From Bradyrhizobium mercantei (GTDB lineage Bacteria > Pseudomonadota > Alphaproteobacteria > Rhizobiales > Xanthobacteraceae): a stretch of DNA of 64,000 nt. The translations under genes were made by a program, and so were the position numbers. The notes beneath the pieces are model-generated. The model was not told the origin of the DNA, searched no databases, and saw only the letters and a list, made by a program, of their open reading frames with translations. Positions 1 to 8,462 of the stretch are shown here, piece by piece (the stretch's first letter is position 1; each line of letters opens with the position of its first letter). The stretch covers positions 504,501 through 568,500 of the forward strand of contig NZ_MKFI01000007.1 of NCBI RefSeq assembly GCF_001982635.1, written 5' to 3'.

Positions 1-1745
1 CTGACGTGGCGAGTTATTCGCGGCTCATGCACAATGACGAGGAGGCCACGCACGCCAAGCTCATGGGGCTCCTCGCTGACGGCGTCGAGCCCGCAATTGC
101 GGAACACGGTGGCCGCATCGTGAAGAACACCGGCGACGGGTTTTTGGTGGAGTTTTCGAGCGCGGTCGAAGCGGTTCGGGCTGCGATGAAGTTCCAAGCC
201 CGTGTTCACGAACTTACGACCGGCGACCCGGAAGACAGACGCATCGCTTTTCGCGTGGGCGTCAACATTGGTGATGTGCTCGTCGAGCCTCACGACATCT
301 TTGGCGATGGTGTCAACATCGCGGCACGGCTTGAGGGCATTGCTGTGCCCGGCGGGATCTGCATCTCCTCTGCTGTTTACGAGCAAGTCCAAGGCAAGGT
401 TGGAGGTAGGATCGCCGATCTGGGCGAGCAGAACCTTAAAAACATCGACCGTCCGGTTCGAGCCTATGCCGTGATCTGGGATGAACCCAACCCAACGACA
501 CGGTGTCAGCGCACGGGATCGAGCGTACTTTCACCGCCTCGTCTTTCCATCGTTGTACTGCCTTTCACCAACCTCAGCGGCGATCCCGAACAAGATTATT
601 TCGTCGATGGTGTAACCGAGAACCTAACAACGGACTTGTCGCGCATCGGTGGCTTGTTCGTAATCGCCCGAAACAGCGCGTTCTCATACAAGGGCAAAGC
701 AATCGACGTACAGCAAGTCGGCCGCGAGTTGAACGTCCAGTACGTGCTGGAAGGTTCCATGCAGCGCAGCGGCAAGCGGCTTCGAGTGAACGTGCAGCTC
801 ATCGATGCCAAAAGCCGCAAACATCTTTGGGCCGAGCGCTTCGAAAAGCCTGTCGCCGATCTTTTCGATATGCAGGACGAAATCGTATCGAGGCTGGCCA
901 ACTCGTTTGGTGCCCAGCTCGTTGTAGTCGAGGCACGACAAGCGGAGCGGTTGCGGCATCCCGACGCAATAGACCTGTTCTTTCAAGGTACTGCCTGCTT
1001 CTACAACGGGCCGACCCTTGAACACGCGACCCGGGCGCGCGGCTTTTTTGAACGTGCTTTGGCGATCGATCCCCAAGGGGTCGGAGCGGCTTGGGCGTTG
1101 ATCGGCATGGCAAACGTCGATCTGACAGTGGGAGCCGACCTGCTAACGGACGAACGAGCCGCGCTTCTTTCGGCAGCCGAAGCGAACGCGATCAAAGCAC
1201 GTTCACTAGCTCCCAACATTGCCGCGGCCCGCCTGACACTGGCACTCGTCTACATCAACACAAACCGCGCCGCGCAAGGGATTACCGAATGCGAGCAGGC
1301 ATTAGCACTTGATCGCAATTTGGCTTATGCTCATGGCGTTATTGGTTTAGCCAAATTCTATATGGGGCGCCCTACCGAGACTGAAGGCCATGTACTCGAG
1401 GCTCTCCGTCTGTCCCCTCGCGATCTCGTTGCCAACCGCTTGATGCGTTTTGTGGGCGTGGCAAAGCTACATCTCGGTGCGGATGCCGAAGCCGTCAGTT
1501 GGCTGCGACGAAGCATTGAGGCCAACCGCACTCATCCTCTCGCGCATTTTTCGCTCGCCGCTGCCTTGGGCTTGCTCGGCGCGCTCGATGAGGCGCGAAC
1601 GGCTGCGAAAGCAGGATTGGCGCTCAACCCAGGCTTTACGATCCGCCGCTTGCGCGCCGCCAAAATAAGCGACAATCCTATTTATCTCTCCGGACAAGAG
1701 CGCCTCTGTGAGGGCATGCGCATAGCCGGGGTGCCGGAGGGGTGA
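1..1745 (+). CDS. Adenylate cyclase class III with TPR repeats, 5' end outside window
   Basis: This is a probable cAMP-forming cyclase fused to a sensor or scaffold region. The frame is open to the window edge; the codons before the GTG at 6 read D-V, matching the usual 'DVxGYSRLM' opening, so the start lies upstream. The cyclase domain covers about the first 155 visible residues (NTGDGFLVEF, then FGDGVNIAARLE). A TolB/FlgO-like segment follows (VVLPFTNLSGDPEQDYFVDG, about 183-305), then TPR helices to about residue 555. This cyclase-TolB-TPR architecture is common and multi-copy in Bradyrhizobium. The stop is TGA at 1743-1745. Its signal input is unknown. Confidence 0.9.
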   Translation, partial: DVASYSRLMHNDEEATHAKLMGLLADGVEPAIAEHGGRIVKNTGDGFLVEFSSAVEAVRAAMKFQARVHELTTGDPEDRRIAFRVGVNIGDVLVEPHDIFGDGVNIAARLEGIAVPGGICISSAVYEQVQGKVGGRIADLGEQNLKNIDRPVRAYAVIWDEPNPTTRCQRTGSSVLSPPRLSIVVLPFTNLSGDPEQDYFVDGVTENLTTDLSRIGGLFVIARNSAFSYKGKAIDVQQVGRELNVQYVLEGSMQRSGKRLRVNVQLIDAKSRKHLWAERFEKPVADLFDMQDEIVSRLANSFGAQLVVVEARQAERLRHPDAIDLFFQGTACFYNGPTLEHATRARGFFERALAIDPQGVGAAWALIGMANVDLTVGADLLTDERAALLSAAEANAIKARSLAPNIAAARLTLALVYINTNRAAQGITECEQALALDRNLAYAHGVIGLAKFYMGRPTETEGHVLEALRLSPRDLVANRLMRFVGVAKLHLGADAEAVSWLRRSIEANRTHPLAHFSLAAALGLLGALDEARTAAKAGLALNPGFTIRRLRAAKISDNPIYLSGQERLCEGMRIAGVPEG

Positions 1746-1876
1746 TGCCGGAGATGGGTCAAAAGCGCCGGTTTGGCCCTCAGCTGGAGACTTCCGGTCT
1801 ACCCCCAACTTCGGACATGTCCCTGCGCCGCGCAAGCTGTCGCGAAGGGCCAGAACCAGAAGTCGCCGTAATCAGA

Positions 1877-1970
1877 TCAATGGAATTGATAGTTCAGCCC
1901 GACGCGCAAGATGTTGTCGGTGAAATGGGTGTGCGTGGTGATAGTGCCGCTCGGTCAGTAGCGGATGTCG
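1877..1970 (-). pseudogene. C-terminal remnant of an outer-membrane beta-barrel porin
   Basis: Read on the minus strand, the 25 codons before the TGA at 1877-1879 encode a tail ending THFTDNILRVGLNYQFH. That is the typical last strand of rhizobial Omp25-like porins, with a penultimate aromatic residue. An in-frame TGA at 1955-1957 interrupts the frame upstream (DIRY-stop-PSGT), and no longer porin frame is visible beyond it. It is therefore a decayed fragment rather than a gene. Family identity rests on recall of the C-terminal motif only. Confidence 0.5.
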
Positions 1971-2009
1971 GTAACGGGTCGAAGTCGTCACTCCGCGCCA
2001 AAGCCGCGG

Positions 2010-2831
2010 CTACACCAAAGCGTACACATAGACATTGCAGATCGGTGTCGGCGTCTGGGTGACAATGAGAGTACATTCCTCACACAGGTCGTCGGCGGGA
2101 TGCCACTGAACTCCCGTTCGGAATGGCAGTACCAGAGGTTTCGGCTTTTTTGGGCGGATCGCCGAAACAATGGGATTCTTCAGCCGCGCTTCAATTAGCG
2201 CTCCGTCAACCTGGTTTTTTTGCGAAAGCCGTTCCACCGCCTCGGCGTCAGGCCACGCTTCCTGCTGTAGGGAGGCGATGATACCATCGAACAGCGGCTT
2301 TATTTTCCCAGCAGGATTTTTCGGTGGCGCAGACCCGCCTAGCTCCACGTAGATACCATAGGTTCCTGTTACAGGGCCGGTACTGATCGCCTGACCGCTC
2401 CCTACCGCCCACCAGACATCGAAGACATTATTGAGGCCAGCCGGCGTGAAATTGAGATGAACTAGGGAATATTCTGGCATTTCCGGCTTCGAGATTAACC
2501 GGTAGTCCAGCATGTGTGGGAACCCCGGACTATTGGCCTCGCTGTGTAATCGGCATCTGCGCGCTCGCAAGCCGTTGCCTGCCGAATTCCGGAACGTTGC
2601 AGACTCGATGTTGTAGAACACGACGTTCTCAACGTCGAAGAATCCTTCCTCCTGACTGGAATAAACCCCTTCGATAATCTGCCCGGGTGAAGGCTTGATG
2701 GCTTCGAGGGCTATGCGCAGACTCCTGCGCGCCAAGTCCATAGGCCCCTTCCTTGAGCTATGAGGCATGCGATGCGCGCTGAACAGTGAAACGCGGCTTT
2801 CGCTCTGTTCGATTCTGAATACATCCGCCAT
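2010..2831 (-). CDS. Hypothetical protein, 273 residues
   Basis: I do not recognise the family. The ATG at 2831 is preceded by a GGGAG ribosome site about 6 bases upstream. The protein has no obvious signal peptide or membrane segment and looks like a soluble globular protein with mixed beta-strand content (about residues 50-190). It ends in a segment with three cysteines near CEECTLIV. Its codon use is less GC-biased than that of genes after 4 kb, and it sits between a porin remnant and a MaoC gene, consistent with acquired or accessory DNA. The frame is convincing because the competing frames are fragmented. Confidence 0.65.
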   Translation of the reverse strand: MADVFRIEQSESRVSLFSAHRMPHSSRKGPMDLARRSLRIALEAIKPSPGQIIEGVYSSQEEGFFDVENVVFYNIESATFRNSAGNGLRARRCRLHSEANSPGFPHMLDYRLISKPEMPEYSLVHLNFTPAGLNNVFDVWWAVGSGQAISTGPVTGTYGIYVELGGSAPPKNPAGKIKPLFDGIIASLQQEAWPDAEAVERLSQKNQVDGALIEARLKNPIVSAIRPKKPKPLVLPFRTGVQWHPADDLCEECTLIVTQTPTPICNVYVYALV

Positions 2832-2961
2832 GGCTACTCCCTGGCAAGGCCAAGTCCCGCAAACCAGACCATGTCATAAGGTTTGCGATCCGCAACTACA
2901 ACCGTACGCCGCGGGGTCTGCTTAGGGCCAGAAGCGGAAGTCATTCTGTGCACCCGAGCCG

Positions 2962-3417
2962 CTAGGCGCTCGCGTTCGGCCGCCGCTCAACAAATATGTT
3001 GGAGATGCATTCGAGAACGGTTTCGCGCTTCTGGTTGCGCAAGATATTTCGATTCCGGACAATCCCTCGATCAGATTTTGACTTCGATTCGCGCATCTCC
3101 AGAACCGTCATTTCCAGATCGAGTTCATCACCAGGGCGCACCGGGTTAGGCAGTTTCACCTCGTCCCAACCCAATCCCATGAGCACTTGGAAGTGTGGTT
3201 GGAGCCGACCAGTCAACAAGATGTAAATAGCGAATGTGTGAGAGCCCGATGCAGTCAGCCCTCCAAACGTTGAGCGCGCGGCGACCTCTTCGTCGATGTG
3301 ACGGGGTATGGGATCATATTCCTTTGCGAACCGGATAATGCCCTCCTTCGAGACGAGGTAGGGGCCAGCTGCGCTGCGGCCTCCGATCTGCAGTTCTTCG
3401 AAATAGAGGTTCGCCAT
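2962..3417 (-). CDS. MaoC-like (R)-hydratase / dehydratase
   Basis: This is a hot-dog fold enoyl-CoA hydratase-like protein of 151 residues. Family signs are the opening YFEELQIGGRSAAGPY, then AKEYDPIPRHIDEEVA (the catalytic Asp-x5-His of MaoC: D..P.H.D), and the GLTASGSHT loop. The start chosen is ATG 3417 because GGAGG lies 7 bases upstream; a longer frame reaches 3456 but adds a non-family N-terminus. It probably acts on an enoyl-CoA or a related thioester, substrate unknown. It is isolated, with no operon partner on its strand. Confidence 0.82.
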   Translation of the reverse strand: MANLYFEELQIGGRSAAGPYLVSKEGIIRFAKEYDPIPRHIDEEVAARSTFGGLTASGSHTFAIYILLTGRLQPHFQVLMGLGWDEVKLPNPVRPGDELDLEMTVLEMRESKSKSDRGIVRNRNILRNQKRETVLECISNIFVERRPNASA

Positions 3418-3584
3418 CGATGCCTCCAACTGCCGCAGCCTACGGTCGAAAGACAATACCAGAAGGTCTCAACCCAGAAATAGAGACGATATCCGCTTCG
3501 GGTCACACGGCGACATCCCTCTGGTCAGATCGCGTGGCCGCCTTATTCTCCAAGGCAGACATCTCGGATTTATGAGCATGCGTT

Positions 3585-4472
3585 CTAACCGCGCAGCCTG
3601 ACGCGGTCCTCGCGCGCGCAGTCGGTGACGAAGCCGATCACGGCGCGCACCGAGGGAAGCTCGACCAGATCGGGATGGGCGAGCAGCCAGAGATCGGAGA
3701 GGCTCGAGAGCTTCTGCGGCGCGACCCGAACCAGGTCGGGATAGTCGGCCCCGACCAGGCAGGACAGCGCCGTGATCCCGAGCCCGGCCCGCGCGGCCGC
3801 AAGCATGTCGCCCTGCGAGGAGCAGCGCATCACCAGCGTGCCCTGCCGCGTGATGACATCGCTCCACCGCGCCAGACGCGCATTCGAGGCCTGGTCGGCA
3901 AACCCGATCACGCTGTGGCCCTTCCACTCGTCCGGCCGCTCCGGAAGCTTGCGCCCGACCGCGTAGAGGCGTGAGGCGTAGAAGCCGGCGCCGAGCCGCC
4001 CGATCCTGCGGCCGATCAGGTTCTCGTCCCCGGCATCGACCGGCCGCAGCACCACGTCGGCCTCGCGGCGGCGCACGCTCGCCGGAAACGGGTGGGTGAT
4101 GATCTCGAGCTGGACGTTGGCGTGATCGCGCAGGAACGGCCCGAGTCGCGGCATCAGCCAATGCGCGGCCAGCGTCGCGCCGATCGACAGCTTGACGACG
4201 CCGCGGGCCTGCTCACCGGTCGCAGACGCCGAGGCTTCGGCGCGCAAGGCGGCCGCGGCCATCGCCTCGGCATGCTCGCGGAATTTGCGGCCGTACGACG
4301 TCAGCGACAAGCCGTCATTGGAGCGGGCGAACAGGCGGGTGCCGAGCTGCTTCTCGAGCGCCGCGACGTTGCGGCCGACGGTCGGATGGCTGATGCGCAG
4401 GCGCCGCGCGGCGGCGGCAAGGCTGCGCGTCTCGGCCACCGCGACGAACGTCTTGCAGAGATCCCAGTCCAT
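3585..4472 (-). CDS. LysR-family transcriptional regulator
   Basis: A regulator of 295 residues. The N-terminal winged helix reads DWDLCKTFVAVAETRSLAAA, then HPTVGRNVAALEKQLGTRLF, followed by a substrate-binding region. The start at 4472 is chosen over a start 12 codons upstream because GGGAG lies 9 bases before it and because LysR proteins start just before the first helix. It is transcribed divergently from the nitronate monooxygenase gene, and the 174-base gap holds a perfect 14-bp palindrome. It most likely controls the enzyme genes at 4647-11292 and itself, with an unknown small-molecule inducer. Confidence 0.9.
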   Translation of the reverse strand: MDWDLCKTFVAVAETRSLAAAARRLRISHPTVGRNVAALEKQLGTRLFARSNDGLSLTSYGRKFREHAEAMAAAALRAEASASATGEQARGVVKLSIGATLAAHWLMPRLGPFLRDHANVQLEIITHPFPASVRRREADVVLRPVDAGDENLIGRRIGRLGAGFYASRLYAVGRKLPERPDEWKGHSVIGFADQASNARLARWSDVITRQGTLVMRCSSQGDMLAAARAGLGITALSCLVGADYPDLVRVAPQKLSSLSDLWLLAHPDLVELPSVRAVIGFVTDCAREDRVRLRG

Positions 4473-4514
4473 GCCGTTCGCTCCCGCGTTTCGTTCATTC
4501 TTGACCAATCAGCT

Positions 4515-4528
4515 GTTCAATATTGAAC
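4515..4528. promoter_or_regulatory. Candidate LysR operator, perfect palindrome
   Basis: GTTCAATATTGAAC is a perfect 14-bp palindrome containing a T-N11-A spacing (T4514 to A4526). It lies 43 bases upstream of the lysR start and 119 bases upstream of the monooxygenase start, in otherwise GC-rich DNA. Position and symmetry fit a LysR-type site controlling a divergent pair. The binding itself is inferred. Confidence 0.55.
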
Positions 4529-4646
4529 GCGATGACGCGGCCGTCCAGCCTTATATTGCCGCGCCAGCAGAGCCGCCGCTCCAACCATCACAACACATCG
4601 CGATCCGCCCCGGCCGCCGGCTGGGCGGCGCATGGAGGATCCGAAA

Positions 4647-5618
4647 ATGTCGCTGCCCGCTTCGCTCGCCAACAAGCTTGAACTGCCGGTCGTCGGCTCC
4701 CCGCTGTTCATCGTCTCGGGGCCGGAGCTCGTGATCGCGCAGTGCAAGGCCGGCATCGTCGGCTCATTCCCGGCGCTGAACGCCCGCCCGGCCGAGAAGC
4801 TCGGCGAATGGCTGACGCAGATCGAGAACGAGCTCGGCGAGTACCAGGCGCTGCATCCGGAGAAGAAGGTCGCGCCCTACGCCGTCAACCAGATCTGCCA
4901 CGCCTCCAACGACCGCCTGATGCGCGACATGGAAACCTGCGTGAAGCACAAGGTGCCCGTCATCATCACCTCGCTGCGTCCGCCGTCCGAGATCGTCGAG
5001 GCCGCGCATTCCTATGGCGGCGTCGTGTTCCACGACGTCATCAACGTCAAGCACGCGCGCAAGGCGGCCGAGCAGGGCGTCGACGGCCTGATCCTGGTCT
5101 GCGCCGGCGCCGGCGGACATGCCGGCACGCTGTCGCCGTTCGCGCTGGTGCGCGAGGTCAAGCAATGGTTCAAGGGCACGATCCTGCTGTCGGGCGCGAT
5201 CTCCGACGGCTGGAGCATCGCCTCCGCGCTCGCGCTCGGCGCCGACCTCGCCTACATGGGCACCCGCTTCATCGCGACCGAGGAAGCCAATGCCGATGTC
5301 AGGTACAAGCAGGCATTGACCGAGCATGCCGCGCACGACATCGTCTATTCGAACCTGTTTACGGGCGTGCACGGCAACTACCTTGGACCGTCGATCGCAG
5401 CAGCCGGCCTCGATCCGGCCAATTTGCCGGTTGCCGACAAATCCAAGATGAATTTCGGCTCCGGCGGCAACACCAAGGCCAAGGCCTGGCGCGACATCTG
5501 GGGCTCGGGCCAGGGCATCGGCCAGATCGTCGACGCCCCGCCGGTCGCCGAGCTGGTGGCGCGGCTGAAGGCGGAGTTTAATGAGGCGCGCAACGATTTC
5601 ATGAAGGCGAGCGCCTGA
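4647..5618 (+). CDS. Nitronate monooxygenase / 2-nitropropane dioxygenase family flavoprotein
   Basis: An FMN-dependent TIM-barrel enzyme of 323 residues. It shows the N-terminal ELPVVGSPLFIVSGPELV strand, the CAGAGGHAGTLSPFALV loop with the active-site His region (about residue 151), and the phosphate-binding GAISDGWSIASALALGAD and GTRFIATEE segments. GGAGG at 4634-4638 lies 8 bases before ATG 4647, so this start is preferred to ATG 4632, which precedes the ribosome site. It is the first gene of a collinear group with a CoA ligase 25 bases downstream. Family members oxidise alkyl nitronates, but many paralogues have other or unknown substrates. Confidence 0.88.
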   Translation: MSLPASLANKLELPVVGSPLFIVSGPELVIAQCKAGIVGSFPALNARPAEKLGEWLTQIENELGEYQALHPEKKVAPYAVNQICHASNDRLMRDMETCVKHKVPVIITSLRPPSEIVEAAHSYGGVVFHDVINVKHARKAAEQGVDGLILVCAGAGGHAGTLSPFALVREVKQWFKGTILLSGAISDGWSIASALALGADLAYMGTRFIATEEANADVRYKQALTEHAAHDIVYSNLFTGVHGNYLGPSIAAAGLDPANLPVADKSKMNFGSGGNTKAKAWRDIWGSGQGIGQIVDAPPVAELVARLKAEFNEARNDFMKASA

Positions 5619-5643
5619 CACTGAGCGCCTGGAGAAACGCAGC

Positions 5644-7161
5644 ATGATCATCAGCGGCGACCGGCAGATCAGCTACCGCGACATCCACGCCCGCATCGCG
5701 CGGGCGGCAACCGGCTTCCGCGCGCTCGGCGTGCAGGGCGGCAAGCCGGTCGGCATGATGCTGCGCAATGATTTCGCGCTGTTCGAGGTGGTCGCGGCCT
5801 CAGCCGCGCTCGGCAGCCCGGTGGTGCCGATCAACTGGCACCTGAAGGCCGACGAGGTCGCCTATATCCTCACGGACAGCGGTGCCGATACGCTGGTCTG
5901 CCACGCGGATCTGTTGCCGCAGATCCGCGACGGGCTGCCGCCTGATATCAAGCTGCTGGTGGTGACGACGCCACCGGAGATCGCCGCGGCCTATGGCGTG
6001 GCGGCGGCATCCACGCGCGTGCCCGATGGCATGACCGACTGGGACGTCTGGCGTGAGACGCATCAGCCGCTGACCGACGCGCCGATCGGCGCCGCGCCGA
6101 TGTTCTATACGTCGGGCACAACCGGGCTGCCGAAAGGCGTCAAGCGCAAGCCAATGCGGCCCGAGCAGCAGGCGGCGGCCGCGCGGGTTGGCGCCCTCAC
6201 CTACGGCGTCAAGCCGAACGAGGGCCAGGTGATCCTGATGAACGGCCCGATGTACCATTCGGCGCCGCACTCCTACGGCATGCTCGCGTTCCGCAACGGC
6301 TGCGCGATCGTGCTCGAGCCGCGCTTCGATCCCGAGGATCTGCTGCAACTGATCGCGCGTCACCGCGTCACCCACATGCACATGGTGCCGACCATGTTCG
6401 TGCGGCTGCTGCGCCTGCCCGAGGAGACGCGGCGCCGCTACGATTTGTCGTCGCTGCGCTTCATCGTGCACGGCGCGGCGCCCTGCCCGGTCGACGTCAA
6501 GCGCGCGATGATCGAATGGTGGGGACCTGTCATCAACGAATATCTCGGCTCGACCGAGACCGGCATCCCGGTCTGGCATTCGTCGGCGGAAGCGCTGGCC
6601 AAGCCCGGCACCGTCGGCCGCGCGATCGAAGGCGGCATCGTCAAGACCTTCCGGCCCGACGGGACGCTATGCGAGGTCGGCGAGCCCGGCGAGATCTTCA
6701 TGCGCCAGACCGCGACGTCGGATTTCGACTACCACGGCAATGCCAAGGCGCGCGCCGAGGCCGACCGCGACGGCCTGATCAGCGTCGGCGATGTCGGCTA
6801 TCTCGACGCCGACGGCTATCTGTTCCTGTGCGACCGCAAGCGCGACATGGTGATCTCGGGCGGCGTCAACATCTATCCCGCCGAGATCGAGAACACGCTG
6901 ATCGGCATGGACGGCGTCCGCGACTGCGCGGTGTTCGGCGTTCCCGACGACGAATATGGCGAGCGGCTGTTCGCCTGCGTCGAGCCGGAAGCCGGCAGCA
7001 CACTGTCGGCCGTGGCGATCCAGGAGTTCCTGCGCGGCAAGCTCGCCAATTTCAAGGTGCCGAAAGATATTCGCTTCATGGACGCGCTGCCGCGCGAGGC
7101 GACCGGCAAGATCTTCAAGCGCAAGCTGCGCGACCTCTACCGCGAAGGCCAGCTCCGCTGA
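5644..7161 (+). CDS. AMP-dependent acyl-CoA synthetase / ligase
   Basis: A carboxylate-CoA ligase of the ANL superfamily, 505 residues. Motifs visible are the P-loop YTSGTTGLPKG (about 153-163), YLGSTETG, DRKRDMVISGGVNIYP hinge region (about 393-410) and the C-terminal catalytic lysine region ATGKIFKRKLR. The ATG has GGAG 10 bases upstream. It follows the nitronate monooxygenase closely and is probably cotranscribed, which implies that the pathway passes through a CoA thioester. The acid substrate (fatty, aromatic or terpenoid) cannot be deduced. Confidence 0.9.
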   Translation: MIISGDRQISYRDIHARIARAATGFRALGVQGGKPVGMMLRNDFALFEVVAASAALGSPVVPINWHLKADEVAYILTDSGADTLVCHADLLPQIRDGLPPDIKLLVVTTPPEIAAAYGVAAASTRVPDGMTDWDVWRETHQPLTDAPIGAAPMFYTSGTTGLPKGVKRKPMRPEQQAAAARVGALTYGVKPNEGQVILMNGPMYHSAPHSYGMLAFRNGCAIVLEPRFDPEDLLQLIARHRVTHMHMVPTMFVRLLRLPEETRRRYDLSSLRFIVHGAAPCPVDVKRAMIEWWGPVINEYLGSTETGIPVWHSSAEALAKPGTVGRAIEGGIVKTFRPDGTLCEVGEPGEIFMRQTATSDFDYHGNAKARAEADRDGLISVGDVGYLDADGYLFLCDRKRDMVISGGVNIYPAEIENTLIGMDGVRDCAVFGVPDDEYGERLFACVEPEAGSTLSAVAIQEFLRGKLANFKVPKDIRFMDALPREATGKIFKRKLRDLYREGQLR

Positions 7162-7266
7162 GCTGAGGCGGCGATGAAGCGAACGGCGTTTGAAACTTAG
7201 TTGCTGTTGCAATAGGTCGGTAATCGACGCAACGATGCCGGCGTATCCGAAGCTGGGATCATCGCC

Positions 7267-8352
7267 ATGAACTCGACCGACTTCATCGTCATCCGCAACG
7301 ACCTGCAGCAATGCAAGGTGATCGAGACCGAGTTGCCCGATGAAGCGGCGCTGCCGGCCGACGCGCTGCTGGTGAAAGTCACCCGCTTCGCCTTCACAGC
7401 CAACAACATCACCTATGCCGTGATCGGCGAGCAGCTGAAATATTGGCAGCTGTTCCCCGCGCCCAAGGACTACGGCATCATCCCGGTCTGGGGCTTCGGC
7501 GAGGTGCTGGCCTCGAAACATCCCATGGTCGCCGTCGGCGAGACGCTGTTCGGCTACTTCCCGATGGCGACGCACCTCGTCATTGAAGCAGCCGACGTCA
7601 GCAAGCGCGGCCTGCGCGACGGCGCGGCGCACCGGCAGGAGGTCTCGCCGGTCTACAACGCCTATGCCCGCGTCTCCGGCGACCCGACCTATGCCGGCCG
7701 GCAGGGCGATTTCCGGGCGCTGCTGCTGCCCTTGTTCATGCTGTCGTTCCTGGTCGACGACTTCCTCGCCGAGAACGCGTTCTATGGCGCGCGCCGCGTC
7801 ATCCTGTCGTCGGCCTCGAGCAAGACCGCGTTCGGCCTCGCCCATCTCGTGCACAAACGGGGTATTCCCGTGATCGGGCTGACCTCCAGGGGCAATGTCG
7901 ATTTCGTCACCTCGCTCGGCTGTTACGACGAGGTCGTCACCTATGACCAGGTCGCGGCGATTCCGGCGGCCGAGCCGGTCGCCTATGTCGACATGGCCGG
8001 CAACAGCGCGCTGCGCGAGACCCTGCACCGGCACTTCGGCGCGCAGATGGTCTATTCCGGCCGGGTCGGGCTGACGCATCGCGCGAGCGAGCCGGACGAG
8101 CCGACGCTACCCGGCGCCAAGCCGGTGTGGTTCTTCGCGCCGGACCAGATCCGCAAGCGCGCCAAGGAATGGGGTCCCGGCGGCATCGACCAGCGCTTTG
8201 GCGCCGCATGGGCCGAGCTCGTGCCGCATCTGCCCGATTGGCTCGAGGTCGTCGAGCGGCGCGGCCCCGCCGCGGTGCGCGAAGCCTATCTCGATACCTT
8301 GCAGGGCCGCGTTCCGCCGGACCAAGGCCTGATCCTGTCGCTGGCCGAATAG
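7267..8352 (+). CDS. DUF2855 family protein
   Basis: A protein of 361 residues related to the medium-chain reductase fold. The N-terminus is GroES-like (DALLVKVTRFAFTANNITYA), followed by a nucleotide-binding-like half (ARRVILSSASSKTAFGLAH, about 178-196) without the standard GxGxxG. DUF2855 members occur beside monooxygenases and CoA ligases, and a reductase or dehydrogenase role is usually guessed. It lies 105 bases after the ligase with no terminator seen between, and 110 bases before the FMO gene. The biochemical activity is not known to me. Confidence 0.8.
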   Translation: MNSTDFIVIRNDLQQCKVIETELPDEAALPADALLVKVTRFAFTANNITYAVIGEQLKYWQLFPAPKDYGIIPVWGFGEVLASKHPMVAVGETLFGYFPMATHLVIEAADVSKRGLRDGAAHRQEVSPVYNAYARVSGDPTYAGRQGDFRALLLPLFMLSFLVDDFLAENAFYGARRVILSSASSKTAFGLAHLVHKRGIPVIGLTSRGNVDFVTSLGCYDEVVTYDQVAAIPAAEPVAYVDMAGNSALRETLHRHFGAQMVYSGRVGLTHRASEPDEPTLPGAKPVWFFAPDQIRKRAKEWGPGGIDQRFGAAWAELVPHLPDWLEVVERRGPAAVREAYLDTLQGRVPPDQGLILSLAE

Positions 8353-8462
8353 GCGCTATCCCGTCGCGCCCTTTCTGCGGCCTCGCCAATGGGTATAGGC
8401 TTTGCGGCAATGGGAACGCCGCCAGGAAACTGACCAAGGCGGCCGATGACGGGAAACGCCGG

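Noticed and set aside
4632..4646. ATG 4632 as start of the nitronate monooxygenase
   Set aside because: The GGAGG ribosome site lies inside these five codons, 8 bases before ATG 4647, which is the better start.
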